Positions 16,071 to 26,364 of a DNA stretch of 64,000 bases are shown piece by piece. Every line of letters begins with the position of its first letter. Positions within the stretch are counted from its first letter, which is position 1. The notes beneath the pieces are model-generated. The model saw nothing but the letters and a program-made list of their open reading frames with translations, did not search any database and was not told where the DNA came from. This DNA is from Streptomyces roseifaciens (GTDB lineage: Bacteria; Actinomycetota; Actinomycetes; Streptomycetales; Streptomycetaceae): the NCBI RefSeq assembly GCF_001445655.1, contig NZ_LNBE01000008.1, positions 62,001 through 126,000 on the forward strand. Reading direction: 5' to 3'. Made by a program: the position numbers and the translations under genes.

Positions 16071-17243
16071 TCAGCGGCTCTCGGGGCCCGCCAGGTGACG
16101 GGCGATCACCATGCGCTGGATCTGGTTGGTGCCCTCGACGATCTGCAGGACCTTGGCCTCGCGCATGTAGCGCTCGGCGGGGAAGTCCGCGGTGTAGCCG
16201 TAGCCGCCGAGGAGCTGGACGGCGTCGACGGTCACCCGCATCGCCGCGTCCGTGCAGAACAGCTTGGCCATCGCCGCCTGCCGGGAGAACGGCAGACCGG
16301 CGTCGCGCAGCCGCGCCGCGGCGAGGTAGAGCGCGCGGCCCGCCTCGATCTGGGTGGCCATGTCGGCGAGCATGAAGCGCAGGCCCTGGAAGTCGGCGAT
16401 CGGCCGGCCGAACTGCCGCCGCCCGGCGGTGAAGGCGAGCGCCTCGTCCAGCGCGGCCTGGGCGACGCCGATCGCGCAGGCGGCGATGCCCAGCCGCCCG
16501 GAGTCCAGCGCGGACAGGGCGATCGTGAAGCCCTGTCCCTCCTCGCCGATGCGACGCGCGTCCGGCACCTGCACCCCGTCGAAGTGCAGCTGCGCGGTCG
16601 GCGAGCCCTTCATGCCCATCTTGCGCTCGGGCGGTGCGGCCGACAGGCCGGGGGCGTCGCCGGGCACGAGGAAGGCGGTGATGCCGTGGGCGCCCTCGCC
16701 TCCCGTGCGGGCCAGGACGGTGTAGAAGTCCGCGACGCCGCCGTGGGTGATCCACGCCTTGGTGCCCTCGAGGGTCCAGGTGCCGCCGTCGCGGGTGGCG
16801 CGGGTGCGCAGTGAGGCCGCGTCGGAGCCGGAGGAGGGCTCGGAGAGGCAGTACGCGCCGAGGAGGCCGCCGCCGAGCATGCCGGGCAGGTGCTCGGCCT
16901 GCTGTTCCTTGCTGCCGAAGCCGGCGAGGGCGTGGCAGGCGAGGGTGTGCACGCTGACGCCCAGGCCCACGGTGAGGCGGGCCGCCGCGAGCTCCTCCAG
17001 GACCTGGAGGTAGACCTCGTAGGGCTGGTCGCCGCCACCGAACTCCTCGGCGTAGGGGAGGGCGAGCAGGCCCGAGGCGGACAGCAGCCGGAAGACCTCG
17101 CGGGGGAAGCGCCCGGCTTCCTCCTCCTCGGCCGCGGCGGGCTCGATCTCCCGCTGCACCAGGTCGCGTACGAGCGCGAGCAGGTCGCGGGACTCCTCGG
17201 TGGGCAGCTGTCGCTCCACCGGCTGGGGGCCGTGGTCGGTCAT
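16071..17243 (-). CDS. acyl-CoA dehydrogenase
   Basis: 390 residues, the standard size. Helical N-terminal domain, then the FAD/substrate segment AYCLSEPSSGSDAASLRTRA, the WITHGG strand with FTIALSALDSGRLGIAA, the RRQFGRPIADFQ motif, and the C-terminal QLLGGYGYTADFPAERYMREAK followed by QIVEGTNQIQR, where the Glu of VEGTNQ is the catalytic base used by short/medium-chain enzymes. It oxidises acyl-CoA to enoyl-CoA with electrons passed to ETF. ATG 17243 follows GGAGGAG. It stands alone; its chain-length preference cannot be told from sequence. Confidence 0.95.
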   Translation of the reverse strand: MTDHGPQPVERQLPTEESRDLLALVRDLVQREIEPAAAEEEEAGRFPREVFRLLSASGLLALPYAEEFGGGDQPYEVYLQVLEELAAARLTVGLGVSVHTLACHALAGFGSKEQQAEHLPGMLGGGLLGAYCLSEPSSGSDAASLRTRATRDGGTWTLEGTKAWITHGGVADFYTVLARTGGEGAHGITAFLVPGDAPGLSAAPPERKMGMKGSPTAQLHFDGVQVPDARRIGEEGQGFTIALSALDSGRLGIAACAIGVAQAALDEALAFTAGRRQFGRPIADFQGLRFMLADMATQIEAGRALYLAAARLRDAGLPFSRQAAMAKLFCTDAAMRVTVDAVQLLGGYGYTADFPAERYMREAKVLQIVEGTNQIQRMVIARHLAGPESR

Positions 17244-17462
17244 GGCGGCGCTCTCCTCCCTGTCAGGGCGCTGCGACGACGGGCGCGCAAGGGTGTGGCG
17301 CCGCCGTCGGTGATCCCCCAGCCGATGATTCCGCGCCGGGTCGCGACACGGGATGACCTGCGGCTGTGGCGGCTTGGAGTATGCCCGATCGGCGGGCGGA
17401 CGTCACGGGTTGACAAGTCGTGCACCAGGGACAACGTGCTCCTGACGGAGTCGTGAACGGGG

Positions 17463-17505
17463 TTGGTCCAAACCATTGACCGCACTGGTCTAGTCCTTCT
17501 ATGGT
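17463..17505 (+). promoter_or_regulatory. chitinase promoter with overlapping dre-like repeats
   Basis: TTGACC (17476-17481), 18-base spacer, TATGGT (17500-17505). Two related boxes overlap it: TTGGTCCAAACCA at 17463-17475 and ACTGGTCTAGTCCTT at 17484-17498. They resemble the direct repeats of Streptomyces chitinase promoters and the DasR-responsive element (ACTGGTCTAGACCACT), implying repression relieved by chitin-derived amino sugars. Confidence 0.75.
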
Positions 17506-17609
17506 CCTGCCACCGCTCGGCGAGTGCATGCCAATCGCTGCGGCGGCTGAACGCAGGCACGAGTGCAGGTCACCCCCCGAGAGCTCTCCCCACCCACCGA
17601 GGAGAACCC

Positions 17610-18866
<1,257 letters not shown>

Positions 18867-18886
18867 CGCCGGAGCCCCGCGAACCC

Positions 18887-18923
18887 GCGGTCCGCCCTCT
18901 CTCCTCCCGTGAGGGCGGACCGC
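18887..18923. terminator. bidirectional terminator between chitinase and lipase
   Basis: GCGGTCCGCCCTC (18887-18899) pairs perfectly with GAGGGCGGACCGC (18911-18923) around an 11-base loop, immediately between the ends of two convergent genes. Confidence 0.85.
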
Positions 18924-18926
18924 GCT

Positions 18927-19601
18927 TCACCGAAGGAACGTCAGCACCTGCTGTGACACGGTGTCGTCGGTGAGCAGGTCGTTGTGCTTGAGGCAGCCGG
19001 TGGCCTGACGGTTGTCCGCCCCGTCGAGGGCCGTGCTCGACACGGGCGCGATCTGCTCGTCGCACGCCGACCACCACGTGGCGTAGCGCGTGGGGCCGGG
19101 GGTCTTGTCGCCCGCGTTGAGGTGCGACAGGACGTAGGAATTCGGCGTCATGTCCTTGCAGCCCTGGTCCCACAGCGCGCACAGATAGGCCAGGCTCGTC
19201 CCGTGGTTGGGGCCGCCGAGCGAGACCCAGTGCGCGACCTTGGCCGTCCCGCCGCCGAACGCGAGGTACCAGCGCGTGGGCAGCGCGCCCAGGCTGTGCG
19301 TGACGACGTCGACCCGCGCCGCACCGGTCCGGGCCAGCACGCCGTCGACGTAGGCGGCGAACTCCCCGGCGAGGACTTCGTTCGACGACTTGCCCGTGTC
19401 GTACGACCAGGCGTACAGCCGCTCCCGCCCGTACCCCGCGGCGGCGAAGTCGTCCTGCATCCCACCCCACACCCCGGTCCCGGCGTTCCGCCCGTGCACG
19501 AAGATCACCGGATTCGGCGGGGCGGCCGCTCGGGCGGGGGCGGTCCCGAGGGCGCCCGCGCCCAGGACGACCGCCAGGAGGAACAGAGCGAGCCGACGCA
19601 T
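18927..19601 (-). CDS. secreted lipase/esterase, class 2 (EstA/LipA-like)
   Basis: 224 residues. A signal peptide (MRRLALFLLAVVLGAGALG, cut after ARA) precedes an alpha/beta hydrolase with NPVIFVHGRN (oxyanion loop), VVTHSLGAL (nucleophile Ser), SACDEQIAP (Asp) and CLKHNDLL (His). Four Cys in the mature part suggest disulfides, as expected for an exported enzyme. ATG 19601 follows GAGAGGTGG. It is convergent with the chitinase gene. Acyl-chain specificity is unknown. Confidence 0.88.
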   Translation of the reverse strand: MRRLALFLLAVVLGAGALGTAPARAAAPPNPVIFVHGRNAGTGVWGGMQDDFAAAGYGRERLYAWSYDTGKSSNEVLAGEFAAYVDGVLARTGAARVDVVTHSLGALPTRWYLAFGGGTAKVAHWVSLGGPNHGTSLAYLCALWDQGCKDMTPNSYVLSHLNAGDKTPGPTRYATWWSACDEQIAPVSSTALDGADNRQATGCLKHNDLLTDDTVSQQVLTFLR

Positions 19602-19854
19602 GGGGCCACCTCTCCACCGGACCGGACGGAAGCGGCACTATGGCAGATCCGGCCCGTACCCGGAACCCCTCGCGCACCACCCGCGCCGGGCACCCCGGTC
19701 ACTTCTGCCCGGGTACTGACGCACGACCGGCGATCACACGGACGAGGCTCCCGCACTACGCTGAGGCGGACCGGGCCCGTACCTGCGTGTCCATGCGTCA
19801 GCAGGCCTGCGCACCGGCGTACTTGCATGTCCTTGCGACGAGGAGCCACCGCAC

Positions 19855-20961
19855 ATGACCGTCCCGCTCGACCTGGACTTCTTCCGCCGCTTCCTCGACC
19901 GCGCCACGCGCGTGATCGTCGCGGAGTCCGCGCACCTCACCGAACTCGACGCCGCCATCGGCGACGCCGACCACGGTGCGAACCTCAAGCGCGGGTTCAC
20001 CTCCGCCGCCGAGGCGGTGGCCGCGGAGCCGCCGGCCACGCCGGGGGCGCTGCTGACGGCCGTCGGCGTGCACCTGACGAACACCGTGGGCGGCGCGTCC
20101 GGGCCGTTGTTCGGGACCGTGCTGCGGCGGATGGGCAAGATCCTCGGCGAGGATCCCGTGGTCGAGCCGGAGGCTCTGGGGCGGGCGCTGGGGGCGGCCG
20201 TGGCGAGCGTGCGGCGGCTCGGGGACGCGGCGCCCGGCGACAAGACGATGGTCGACGCGCTCCAGCCGGCCGCCGACGCCTACGTGGCCGCCCTGCCGCA
20301 GGGCGTCGTGGCCGCGCTGGACGCCGCCGCGCGGGCGGCCCGCGAGGGCGCCGAGGCGACGATCCCGCTGCAGGCCCGCCGCGGACGGGCGAGCTATCTG
20401 GGCGAGCGCAGCATCGGCCACCAGGACCCGGGCGCCACGTCGTCGGCGCTGCTGGTGACCGCGCTGTACGAAGCCACCGACCCGGAGCTGTGCGCGGCGC
20501 CGCCGGTGCAGGAGGCCGAGGAAGCGGAGGAAGCCCCGGTTCCCACCGAGGAGGCCGCCCCGGCGGGCCGGGTCGGCATCGTGCTCGTCTCGCACAGCCG
20601 CGAGGTGGCCGCCTCCACGGCCGCGCTGGCGGAGGCCCTGGTCGGCACGGGCGACCCGGCTCCGGCCGCGCCGGCCGGCGGGCTGCCCGACGGCTCGGTG
20701 GGCACGAGCGCCGAGCTGGTGCGGCGGGCGGTCGCGGCGGCGGACCAGGGTGCGGGCGTGGTGGTCTTCTGCGACATGGGCAGCGCGGTGCTCACGGTGA
20801 AGGCGCTGCTCGCCGAGGGCTTCGGCGGTGCCGAGGTGCGCATCGCCGACGCGCCGTTCGTGGAGGGCGCGGTGACCGGCCTGGTGACGGCGTCGGCCGG
20901 CGGCGACCTCGCCGCCGTCCTCGCCGCGGCGGACGACGCCCGCACATACCGCAAACTCTGA
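19855..20961 (+). CDS. DhaL-DhaM fusion, PTS-dependent dihydroxyacetone kinase subunits
   Basis: 368 residues. The first ~205 are DhaL, the ADP-binding subunit: GDADHGANLKRG (residues 36-47) holds the Asp residues that bind Mg-ADP, and GGASGPLFG and GDKTMVDAL follow. An acidic Pro/Glu linker (QEAEEAEEAPVPTEE) leads to a DhaM EIIA-like domain starting VGIVLVSHSREVA, where His247 is the phosphorylated residue, ending FVEGAVTGLV. The normal partner DhaK, which holds the substrate, is not encoded nearby. ATG 19855 follows GAGGAG. Fusions of L and M exist in actinobacteria, but they are usually beside dhaK. Confidence 0.88.
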   Translation: MTVPLDLDFFRRFLDRATRVIVAESAHLTELDAAIGDADHGANLKRGFTSAAEAVAAEPPATPGALLTAVGVHLTNTVGGASGPLFGTVLRRMGKILGEDPVVEPEALGRALGAAVASVRRLGDAAPGDKTMVDALQPAADAYVAALPQGVVAALDAAARAAREGAEATIPLQARRGRASYLGERSIGHQDPGATSSALLVTALYEATDPELCAAPPVQEAEEAEEAPVPTEEAAPAGRVGIVLVSHSREVAASTAALAEALVGTGDPAPAAPAGGLPDGSVGTSAELVRRAVAAADQGAGVVVFCDMGSAVLTVKALLAEGFGGAEVRIADAPFVEGAVTGLVTASAGGDLAAVLAAADDARTYRKL

Positions 20962-21025
20962 GTCAAGAGGCGGCGGCACCAAGATCGCATCGGTGGCCGA
21001 GGGGCGGCGCCCGTGCCAGGGTGTA

Positions 21026-22285
21026 ATGGCAACAAATGCCCCTATGAGCCTCGTTCCGGCGTGGAGGTCCCGCCAGGTGTCGTCGTCGCGCAGACTGCCC
21101 TTCGCGCTCGTCCTGGCCTACCTGGCGGGCATCGTGTGCGTCGACCTGATGACACCGTCGAACCTGCGCCTCGACGTCTTCGCGGCCCTGGCCCCGATGA
21201 CGGCCGCGGCGCTGTGCACGTACCGGCAGACGGTGTTCGTGGGCGTCATCGACTTCTGCCTGATGGTGGCGCACCACGGCGTGGCCGACGGCGAGGTGGC
21301 CGTCAACCGGGTCGGCTCGTTCGTCGGCAACGCGCTGATGGTGGGCGCGAGCATCGCCGTGGCCCGGCTGCGGCGCGACGGCGACGCCCTGCTGGAGCGC
21401 GTACGGGCCACCGGCGAGGCCGCGCAGCGGGCGCTGCTGCGGCCGCTCCCGCTGCGGACGCGCAGTGTGGTCGTGGACGGCTTCTACGTGTCCTCGCAGC
21501 GGGAGGCACTCGTCGGCGGCGACCTGTACGAGGTGGTCGACACGCCGTACGGGACGCGCGTGCTGATCGGTGACGTGCGCGGCAAGGGCCTGGGCACGCT
21601 GGGCGCGGGGGCGGCGGTGCTGACCGCCTTCCGGGAGGCGGCCTACCACCGGCGCGACCTGGAGAGCTCGGTGCGGGCGATGGAGCAGGGGCTGTACCGC
21701 TACCACCGCTCCGCGGAGTACCAGGCGCGGCTGCAGCCCGGCCGGCACGGCGGGCGGCCGGAGGACGCCCGGATGCGGGCGGCGGAGGAGTTCGTCACGG
21801 CGCTGGTCTTCGGCACCGAGGAGGGCTCCGAACGGCCCGGTGCGAGCGACCCGGTGCCGGTCACGTTCGTGGACTGCGGGCACGTGGCGCCGTTCCTGAT
21901 CGACGCGGAAGGCGGCGCCCGCGAACTGGAACCGGCCGACGCGGGGCTGCCCCTGGGCCTCGGTGACCTGGCCGCCTCGCCCCGGACCGTCCAGCGCGTC
22001 CCCCTGCCGCCCGGCTGCCGGGTGCTGGCCTGCACCGACGGGGTGACCGAGGCCCGGTCGCCCGACGGCGGCTTCTACCCCCTGGCGGAACGGCTGGACG
22101 CGTGGGCCGCCCTGCCCACGCCCGACCTGCTGGGCAGGCTGCGCGCCGACCTCGACGCGCACACGGGCGGCCGGCTGCAGGACGACGTGGCGGTGCTGGT
22201 GCTGGAACGGGCGTCGGAGTACCACGGGACGGCCGACCCGGAGGGTGCGGCGGAAGGGGCGACGGCGGGGGTCCCGGTGGCGTAG
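21026..22285 (+). CDS. membrane-anchored SpoIIE-type PP2C phosphatase
   Basis: 419 residues. The N-terminus has three to four membrane helices (LPFALVLAYLAGIVCVDLM, VFAALAPMTAAALC, FVGVIDFCLMVAHHG, NALMVGASIAVA), then a short coiled segment and a PP2C/SpoIIE catalytic domain with the metal Asp motifs GGDLYEVVD, GDVRGKGLGT and ACTDGVTEAR, and DDVAVLVLE at the end. Such proteins dephosphorylate anti-anti-sigma factors or similar. ATG 21026 (MATNAPMS) has AGGG close upstream; an earlier GTG at 20993 is also possible. No anti-sigma gene is adjacent. Confidence 0.88.
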   Translation: MATNAPMSLVPAWRSRQVSSSRRLPFALVLAYLAGIVCVDLMTPSNLRLDVFAALAPMTAAALCTYRQTVFVGVIDFCLMVAHHGVADGEVAVNRVGSFVGNALMVGASIAVARLRRDGDALLERVRATGEAAQRALLRPLPLRTRSVVVDGFYVSSQREALVGGDLYEVVDTPYGTRVLIGDVRGKGLGTLGAGAAVLTAFREAAYHRRDLESSVRAMEQGLYRYHRSAEYQARLQPGRHGGRPEDARMRAAEEFVTALVFGTEEGSERPGASDPVPVTFVDCGHVAPFLIDAEGGARELEPADAGLPLGLGDLAASPRTVQRVPLPPGCRVLACTDGVTEARSPDGGFYPLAERLDAWAALPTPDLLGRLRADLDAHTGGRLQDDVAVLVLERASEYHGTADPEGAAEGATAGVPVA

Positions 22286-22337
22286 GACGGGAGACCGGGA
22301 GCACGGACTGCGGGTCCGCGCCACAGTCCCTCCCGTC
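22286..22337. terminator. hairpin between convergent phosphatase and deacetylase genes
   Basis: GACGGGAG (22286-22293) pairs with CTCCCGTC (22330-22337), with an inner GGACT/AGTCC pair. It overlaps the last codon of the minus-strand deacetylase gene. Confidence 0.5.
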
Positions 22338-23202
22338 AGCGGTTGAAGAGTTCGAAGGAGACGCCCGGCCGGCCGCCGAACCGCGACGCGACGCCCTGCA
22401 TGTTGCCCTCCAGGAACGTGCGGCAGTACGTCTCCGGGTCCTCCTTCGTCAGCGCCTCGATGTACGTGCGGTGGCACAGGAGGGACGCGACGGCCCGGTC
22501 GAGGCCGCTGCTCGCGTCGACGGCGTGGGTGGGCCGCGGGGAGCCGGCGACCGCCACGTAGCGCACGCCGTCCCAGGGCAGGAGCCCCTCCTCGGCGAGC
22601 TCGGGGAAGATCCAGCGGTTGCCGGCGTCGGCGACGGCGTCGAGGACGGCCCGGCCGACGTTGCGGTGGTCGGGGGTGTTCCAGAAGACGGAGTCGCCCC
22701 AGGACCAGGTGTCGTGGTGGTTGAGCGTCAGGACGAGCTCGGGGCGGTGGCGGCGGATGGCGGCGGCGAAGTCGCGGCGCAGGGGCGTGCCGTATTCGAT
22801 GACGCCGTCCGGGTGGCCGAGGAACTCGACGGTCTCCACCCCGACGGCGGCCGCGCTGGCCCGCTGCTCGCGCTCGCGCAGCGGCCCGGCCTCGGCGGGG
22901 GCGAGGGTGTCGATGCCGGCCTCGCCGACGCTGGCCAGCAGGTAGACACACTCGCGCCCGTCGTCCAGCCAGGTGGCGACAGCGGCGGAGGCGCCGTACT
23001 CGAGGTCGTCGGGGTGGGCGACGATCGCGAGGGCGCGCCGCCAGTCGGTGGGCATCTCCTTGAGCTGGTCGCGGGGCTGCGGCTGCCCGCCGGGCCGCCC
23101 GGCCGCGGCCGTCGCCGCATCCGTCGTGTCCGTCACGTCCGCCGTCCCATCCCCCGTCGCGCCGGTCGTCGTGTCGGTCGTCGCATCCGTCGCATCCGCC
23201 AT
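22336..23202 (-). CDS. PIG-L/LmbE-family zinc deacetylase
   Basis: 288 residues. A ~50-residue Thr/Asp/Ala-rich leader precedes the deacetylase domain, which opens AIVAHPDDLEYG (residues 59-70), the zinc-binding His and Asp motif of GlcNAc-PI de-N-acetylases, MshB and Mca. A later histidine (TPDHRNVGR) supplies the third ligand, and EFLGHPDGVIEYG and LNHHDTWSWGD are family-conserved. Likely N-deacetylates an amino sugar or cleaves a mycothiol-type conjugate. ATG 23202 follows AAGGAG. It is divergent from the importer operon (186-base spacer), so the two may be co-regulated. Confidence 0.88.
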   Translation of the reverse strand: MADATDATTDTTTGATGDGTADVTDTTDAATAAAGRPGGQPQPRDQLKEMPTDWRRALAIVAHPDDLEYGASAAVATWLDDGRECVYLLASVGEAGIDTLAPAEAGPLREREQRASAAAVGVETVEFLGHPDGVIEYGTPLRRDFAAAIRRHRPELVLTLNHHDTWSWGDSVFWNTPDHRNVGRAVLDAVADAGNRWIFPELAEEGLLPWDGVRYVAVAGSPRPTHAVDASSGLDRAVASLLCHRTYIEALTKEDPETYCRTFLEGNMQGVASRFGGRPGVSFELFNR

Positions 23203-23388
23203 CACGGTCTCCTTCACCTGCCGGATCCGCCTCCGCCCGCGCGCCGCGTGCCGTCGGCGGGGCGTTCGATGCAGCCTACGTCGCACTTCTTCGCGACACG
23301 CGGGAACCCGGCGGGCCTGCGGTCCGACTACCTGATCCGGACCCGCACCGGCGGGCCCGTGGCGAACCGAAATTCCTGGAGTTGTCTG

Positions 23389-24450
23389 ATGCGCCCTCGT
23401 GCGTGGTGCGGTGTACTGGCCGCTGTGGCCCTGTCGGCGACGGCCTGCGGCGGCGGTGGCGGTGAGGCGAAGAAGTCCGACGACGCCGCGGCCGGCGCGC
23501 GGTCCGGCTTCCCGGTGAGCGTCACGGACTGCATGGGTGCGAAGACCACCTTCGAGTCGGCGCCGAAGCGGATCGTCACCAGCAACGCCGCGAGCCTGGA
23601 GCTGCTGATGTGGCTGGGCGCGGGCGACAAGGTGGCCGGCACGGGCTTCCCGCCGGGCAAGGGCGCCATGCCGGGGCAGTACGCGGACCGCGCGGCGAAG
23701 GTGCCGGTGCTGGGCAGGACGGTGATTCCCAAGGAGAAGCTGCTGGGCTCGGGCGCGGACCTGTACGTCGACGCCTTCTCGTCCATGAAGAACATGGGCA
23801 AGATGGGTGACGCGCCGACGGCCAAGGAGTTCGGGACCGCCGGGATCAAGCACGTCTTCCTGAAGTCGACGGCCTGTGCCGCGATGAGCAAGACGCCGCG
23901 TACGGACCTGTCTGGCGTCGAGGCGGACATCGAGGAGCTGGGCAAGGTCACCGGCACCTCCGCGCGCGCCGCCGAGCTCGTCCAGGAGATGCGGAAGAAG
24001 ACGGGCGCGGTGCAGGACGCCCTCAAGGACGTGCCGAAGGACAAGCGCCCGTCGTACTTCTTCTTCGACTACGACGCGGGCACCAAGCAGCCGATGGCCG
24101 TGTGCAACCGGCAGGTCGCCAACGCCGTGATCGGCATGGCCGGCGGCCGCAACGTCTTCGACGGCTGCGACGGCGACTTCAAGCCCGTGGGCTGGGAGGA
24201 CGTCGTCGCCAAGAACCCGGACTGGATCCAGCTGGGCGTCCGCAACCGGGGCAGCGAGGAGGCGAACGCCAAGGCGTTCGACGAGGCCGCGGAGTTCCTG
24301 AAGAACTTCCCCGCCACCAAGGACCTCACGGCCGTCAAGGAAGGCCGCTTCCTGCGCATCGGCTCGGAGCGCACCACGATCGGCGGCGTGCGCAGCGCGG
24401 ACACCGTGCGCGAGATCGCGCACACGCTGCACCCGGACCGGGTCAAGTAA
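23389..24450 (+). CDS. ABC transporter substrate-binding lipoprotein (FecB/BtuF type)
   Basis: 353 residues. A lipoprotein signal (MRPRAWCGVLAAVALSATAC with lipobox SATAC) is followed by a Gly linker and a type III periplasmic-binding fold: RIVTSNAASLELLMWLGAGDKVAGTG is the conserved first lobe, and the connecting helix lies around VEADIEELGKVTG. Together with the permease and ATPase it forms an importer of the iron-siderophore/cobalamin class. The protein also recalls the subgroup proposed to carry the F420-0 precursor, but ligand choice is inference. ATG 23389 has TGGAG upstream. The stop is directly followed by the permease start. Confidence 0.85.
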   Translation: MRPRAWCGVLAAVALSATACGGGGGEAKKSDDAAAGARSGFPVSVTDCMGAKTTFESAPKRIVTSNAASLELLMWLGAGDKVAGTGFPPGKGAMPGQYADRAAKVPVLGRTVIPKEKLLGSGADLYVDAFSSMKNMGKMGDAPTAKEFGTAGIKHVFLKSTACAAMSKTPRTDLSGVEADIEELGKVTGTSARAAELVQEMRKKTGAVQDALKDVPKDKRPSYFFFDYDAGTKQPMAVCNRQVANAVIGMAGGRNVFDGCDGDFKPVGWEDVVAKNPDWIQLGVRNRGSEEANAKAFDEAAEFLKNFPATKDLTAVKEGRFLRIGSERTTIGGVRSADTVREIAHTLHPDRVK

Positions 24451-25530
24451 ATGGGTCCGGTGGGGGCGCCCGCCGCGGTCACCGCGGAACGGGCGGAGGA
24501 GCGCGAGCCCGGGGCGCGTGCGCCGTGGGTGGCGGCGGGGCTCGCCGCGGCCCTGCTGGTCGCGCTGACCGCGTCGGTGTGCCTGGGCTCCTCGGACGTG
24601 CCGCTCGGCGAGGTGTGGTCCTCGGTGACGCGCGGGATCAGCGGGCAGGAGCCGGTGCCGGGTACCCGGGATCTGATCGTGTGGCAGCTGCGGGTGCCGC
24701 GGGCGCTGCTCGCGGCCGTGGTGGGCGCGGGCCTGGGCCTGGTCGGCACGGCCGTCCAGGCCCTCGTCCGCAATCCGCTCGCCGACCCGTACCTGCTGGG
24801 CATCTCCAGCGGGGCCTCGCTCGGCGCGGTCGCGGCGATCGTGCTGGGGGCGGGTGCGGGCGGGCTCCTCGGGCTGGGGCTGTCGGCGGCCGCGTTCGCC
24901 GGTGCGCTCGCGTCGTTCGCGCTGGTGTGGGCGATGGCCCGGCGCGGGGGCGGCTTCTCGCCGCTGCGGCTGGTGCTGGCGGGGGTGGGGATCGGGCAGT
25001 TCCTGTCCGGCTTCACGCACTACCTCGTGCTGCAGGCCGGCGACGACCAGCAGACGCACGGCGTGCTGTTCTGGCTGATGGGCTCGCTCGGTGGCGCCCA
25101 GTGGGCGACGCTCGGCGTGCCGGCGGCGGCGGTGGCCCTGGGCCTGGCCGCGCTGCTCGCGCGCGCCCGTGCGCTCGACGCCGTGCTGATGGGCGACGAG
25201 ACCGCGGCCGGGCTGGGCGTGGACGTCACGCGGCTGCGGCGCGAGCTGTTCGTGGTGACGAGCGTGCTGACCGGCGTGCTGGTGTCGGTCTCCGGGGCCA
25301 TCGGCTTCGTGGGGCTGATGGTGCCGCACGTGTGCCGGATGGTCGTGGGCGGCGCGCACCGCGTGCTGCTGCCGGTGGCGGCGCTGTTCGGCGCCGTCCT
25401 GCTCGTCGTGGTCGACCTGGTGGCCCGTACGGCGCTGCCGGACCAGGAGCTGCCGGTGGGCGTGGTCACGGCGCTGATCGGCGCCCCGACGCTGCTGTAC
25501 CTGCTGGACCGCCGCCTGGAGAGGGGCTAG
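24451..25530 (+). CDS. FecCD-family ABC transporter permease
   Basis: 359 residues, about nine to ten membrane helices. The family signatures are RVPRALLAAVVGAGLGLVG, QALVRNPLADPYLLGISSG and the EAA-like loop GETAAGLGVD-type segment (GDETAAGLGVDVTRL), then GAIGFVGLMVPHVCR. It forms the pore for a siderophore/cobalamin-type importer. ATG 24451 begins immediately after the binding-protein TAA (TAAATG), so translation is coupled. The N-terminal ~30 residues are a cytoplasmic Pro/Ala/Glu-rich leader. Confidence 0.92.
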   Translation: MGPVGAPAAVTAERAEEREPGARAPWVAAGLAAALLVALTASVCLGSSDVPLGEVWSSVTRGISGQEPVPGTRDLIVWQLRVPRALLAAVVGAGLGLVGTAVQALVRNPLADPYLLGISSGASLGAVAAIVLGAGAGGLLGLGLSAAAFAGALASFALVWAMARRGGGFSPLRLVLAGVGIGQFLSGFTHYLVLQAGDDQQTHGVLFWLMGSLGGAQWATLGVPAAAVALGLAALLARARALDAVLMGDETAAGLGVDVTRLRRELFVVTSVLTGVLVSVSGAIGFVGLMVPHVCRMVVGGAHRVLLPVAALFGAVLLVVVDLVARTALPDQELPVGVVTALIGAPTLLYLLDRRLERG

Positions 25531-25534
25531 GGAG

Positions 25535-26350
25535 ATGCGGATCGCCATCGAGGACCTCGACGTGGCGCTGTCGGGCCGGACGATCGTGTCCGGAGTGCAC
25601 CTCGTCGCGGAGGACGGGGAGATCGCCGGGCTCGTCGGGCCCAACGGCAGCGGCAAGTCGACGGTCCTGCGCACCGTCTACCGCTATCTGCGGCCGCACG
25701 CCGGCCGCGTGCTGGTCGGCGGTACGGACATCAGGTCGCTGACCGCCCCCGAGGCGGCACGGCGGGTGGCCGCGCTCCCCCAGGAGCGCGGCAGCGACTT
25801 CGAGCTGTCGGTACGGGCGGTCGTGGCCATGGGCCGCACCCCGCACAAGCGGGCGTTCGCGGGCGACGACCCCGCCGACGAGGACATCGTGGCCGCGGCC
25901 CTGGCGGGGGTGGGCCTCGCCGGGGCGGAGAAGCGGCGCTTCTCCGCCCTGTCGGGCGGCGAACGGCAGCGGGTGCTGCTGGCCCGGGCGCTCGCCCAGG
26001 ACCCGGATGTCCTCGTCCTGGACGAGCCGACGAACCACCTGGACGTCCTGCACCAGGTGGAACTCCTGGCCCTGCTGCGGGCGCAGCGCCGTACGACGCT
26101 GCTGTCCCTGCACGACCTGAACGCGGCGGCGTCCCTGTGCGACCGCCTCCACGTCCTCCACGAGGGCCACGTGGTGGCCTCGGGCCCGCCGCGCGAGGTC
26201 CTCACCCCGGAGTTGCTGGCGGACGTCTTCGGCGTCCGGGCGGCGGTCATCGACCATCCGCTGACGGGCGATCCCCTGATCGCCTTCGACCACCGGGCAC
26301 CGGCGGAGGCGTTGCCGCGGCCGGCGGAGGCGCTGACGGCGGACCGCTAG
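25535..26350 (+). CDS. ABC transporter ATP-binding protein (FecE/BtuD type)
   Basis: 271 residues. Walker A GPNGSGKST, Q-loop PQERGSDFELSV, signature LSGGERQRV, Walker B VLVLDEPTNHLD and the H-loop SLHDLNAA are all intact. It drives the FecCD-type importer of the two preceding genes; the start lies five bases after the permease stop. GAGGGG nine bases upstream of ATG 25535 is the likely ribosome site. Directly after the stop comes a 15-base minisatellite. Confidence 0.95.
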   Translation: MRIAIEDLDVALSGRTIVSGVHLVAEDGEIAGLVGPNGSGKSTVLRTVYRYLRPHAGRVLVGGTDIRSLTAPEAARRVAALPQERGSDFELSVRAVVAMGRTPHKRAFAGDDPADEDIVAAALAGVGLAGAEKRRFSALSGGERQRVLLARALAQDPDVLVLDEPTNHLDVLHQVELLALLRAQRRTTLLSLHDLNAAASLCDRLHVLHEGHVVASGPPREVLTPELLADVFGVRAAVIDHPLTGDPLIAFDHRAPAEALPRPAEALTADR

Positions 26351-26364
26351 CCGGTGCGGTTGCT

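Noticed and set aside
23203..23388. Possible cobalamin riboswitch before the importer operon
   Set aside because: GGGAACCCGG and GGTCCG pieces are present but the conserved CAACTG-type core and order of the B12 element are not.
22336..25674. A single 1112-codon minus-strand open frame over the importer genes
   Set aside because: Only its end is the PIG-L gene; the rest is His/Arg/Pro-rich translation opposite well-formed importer genes.
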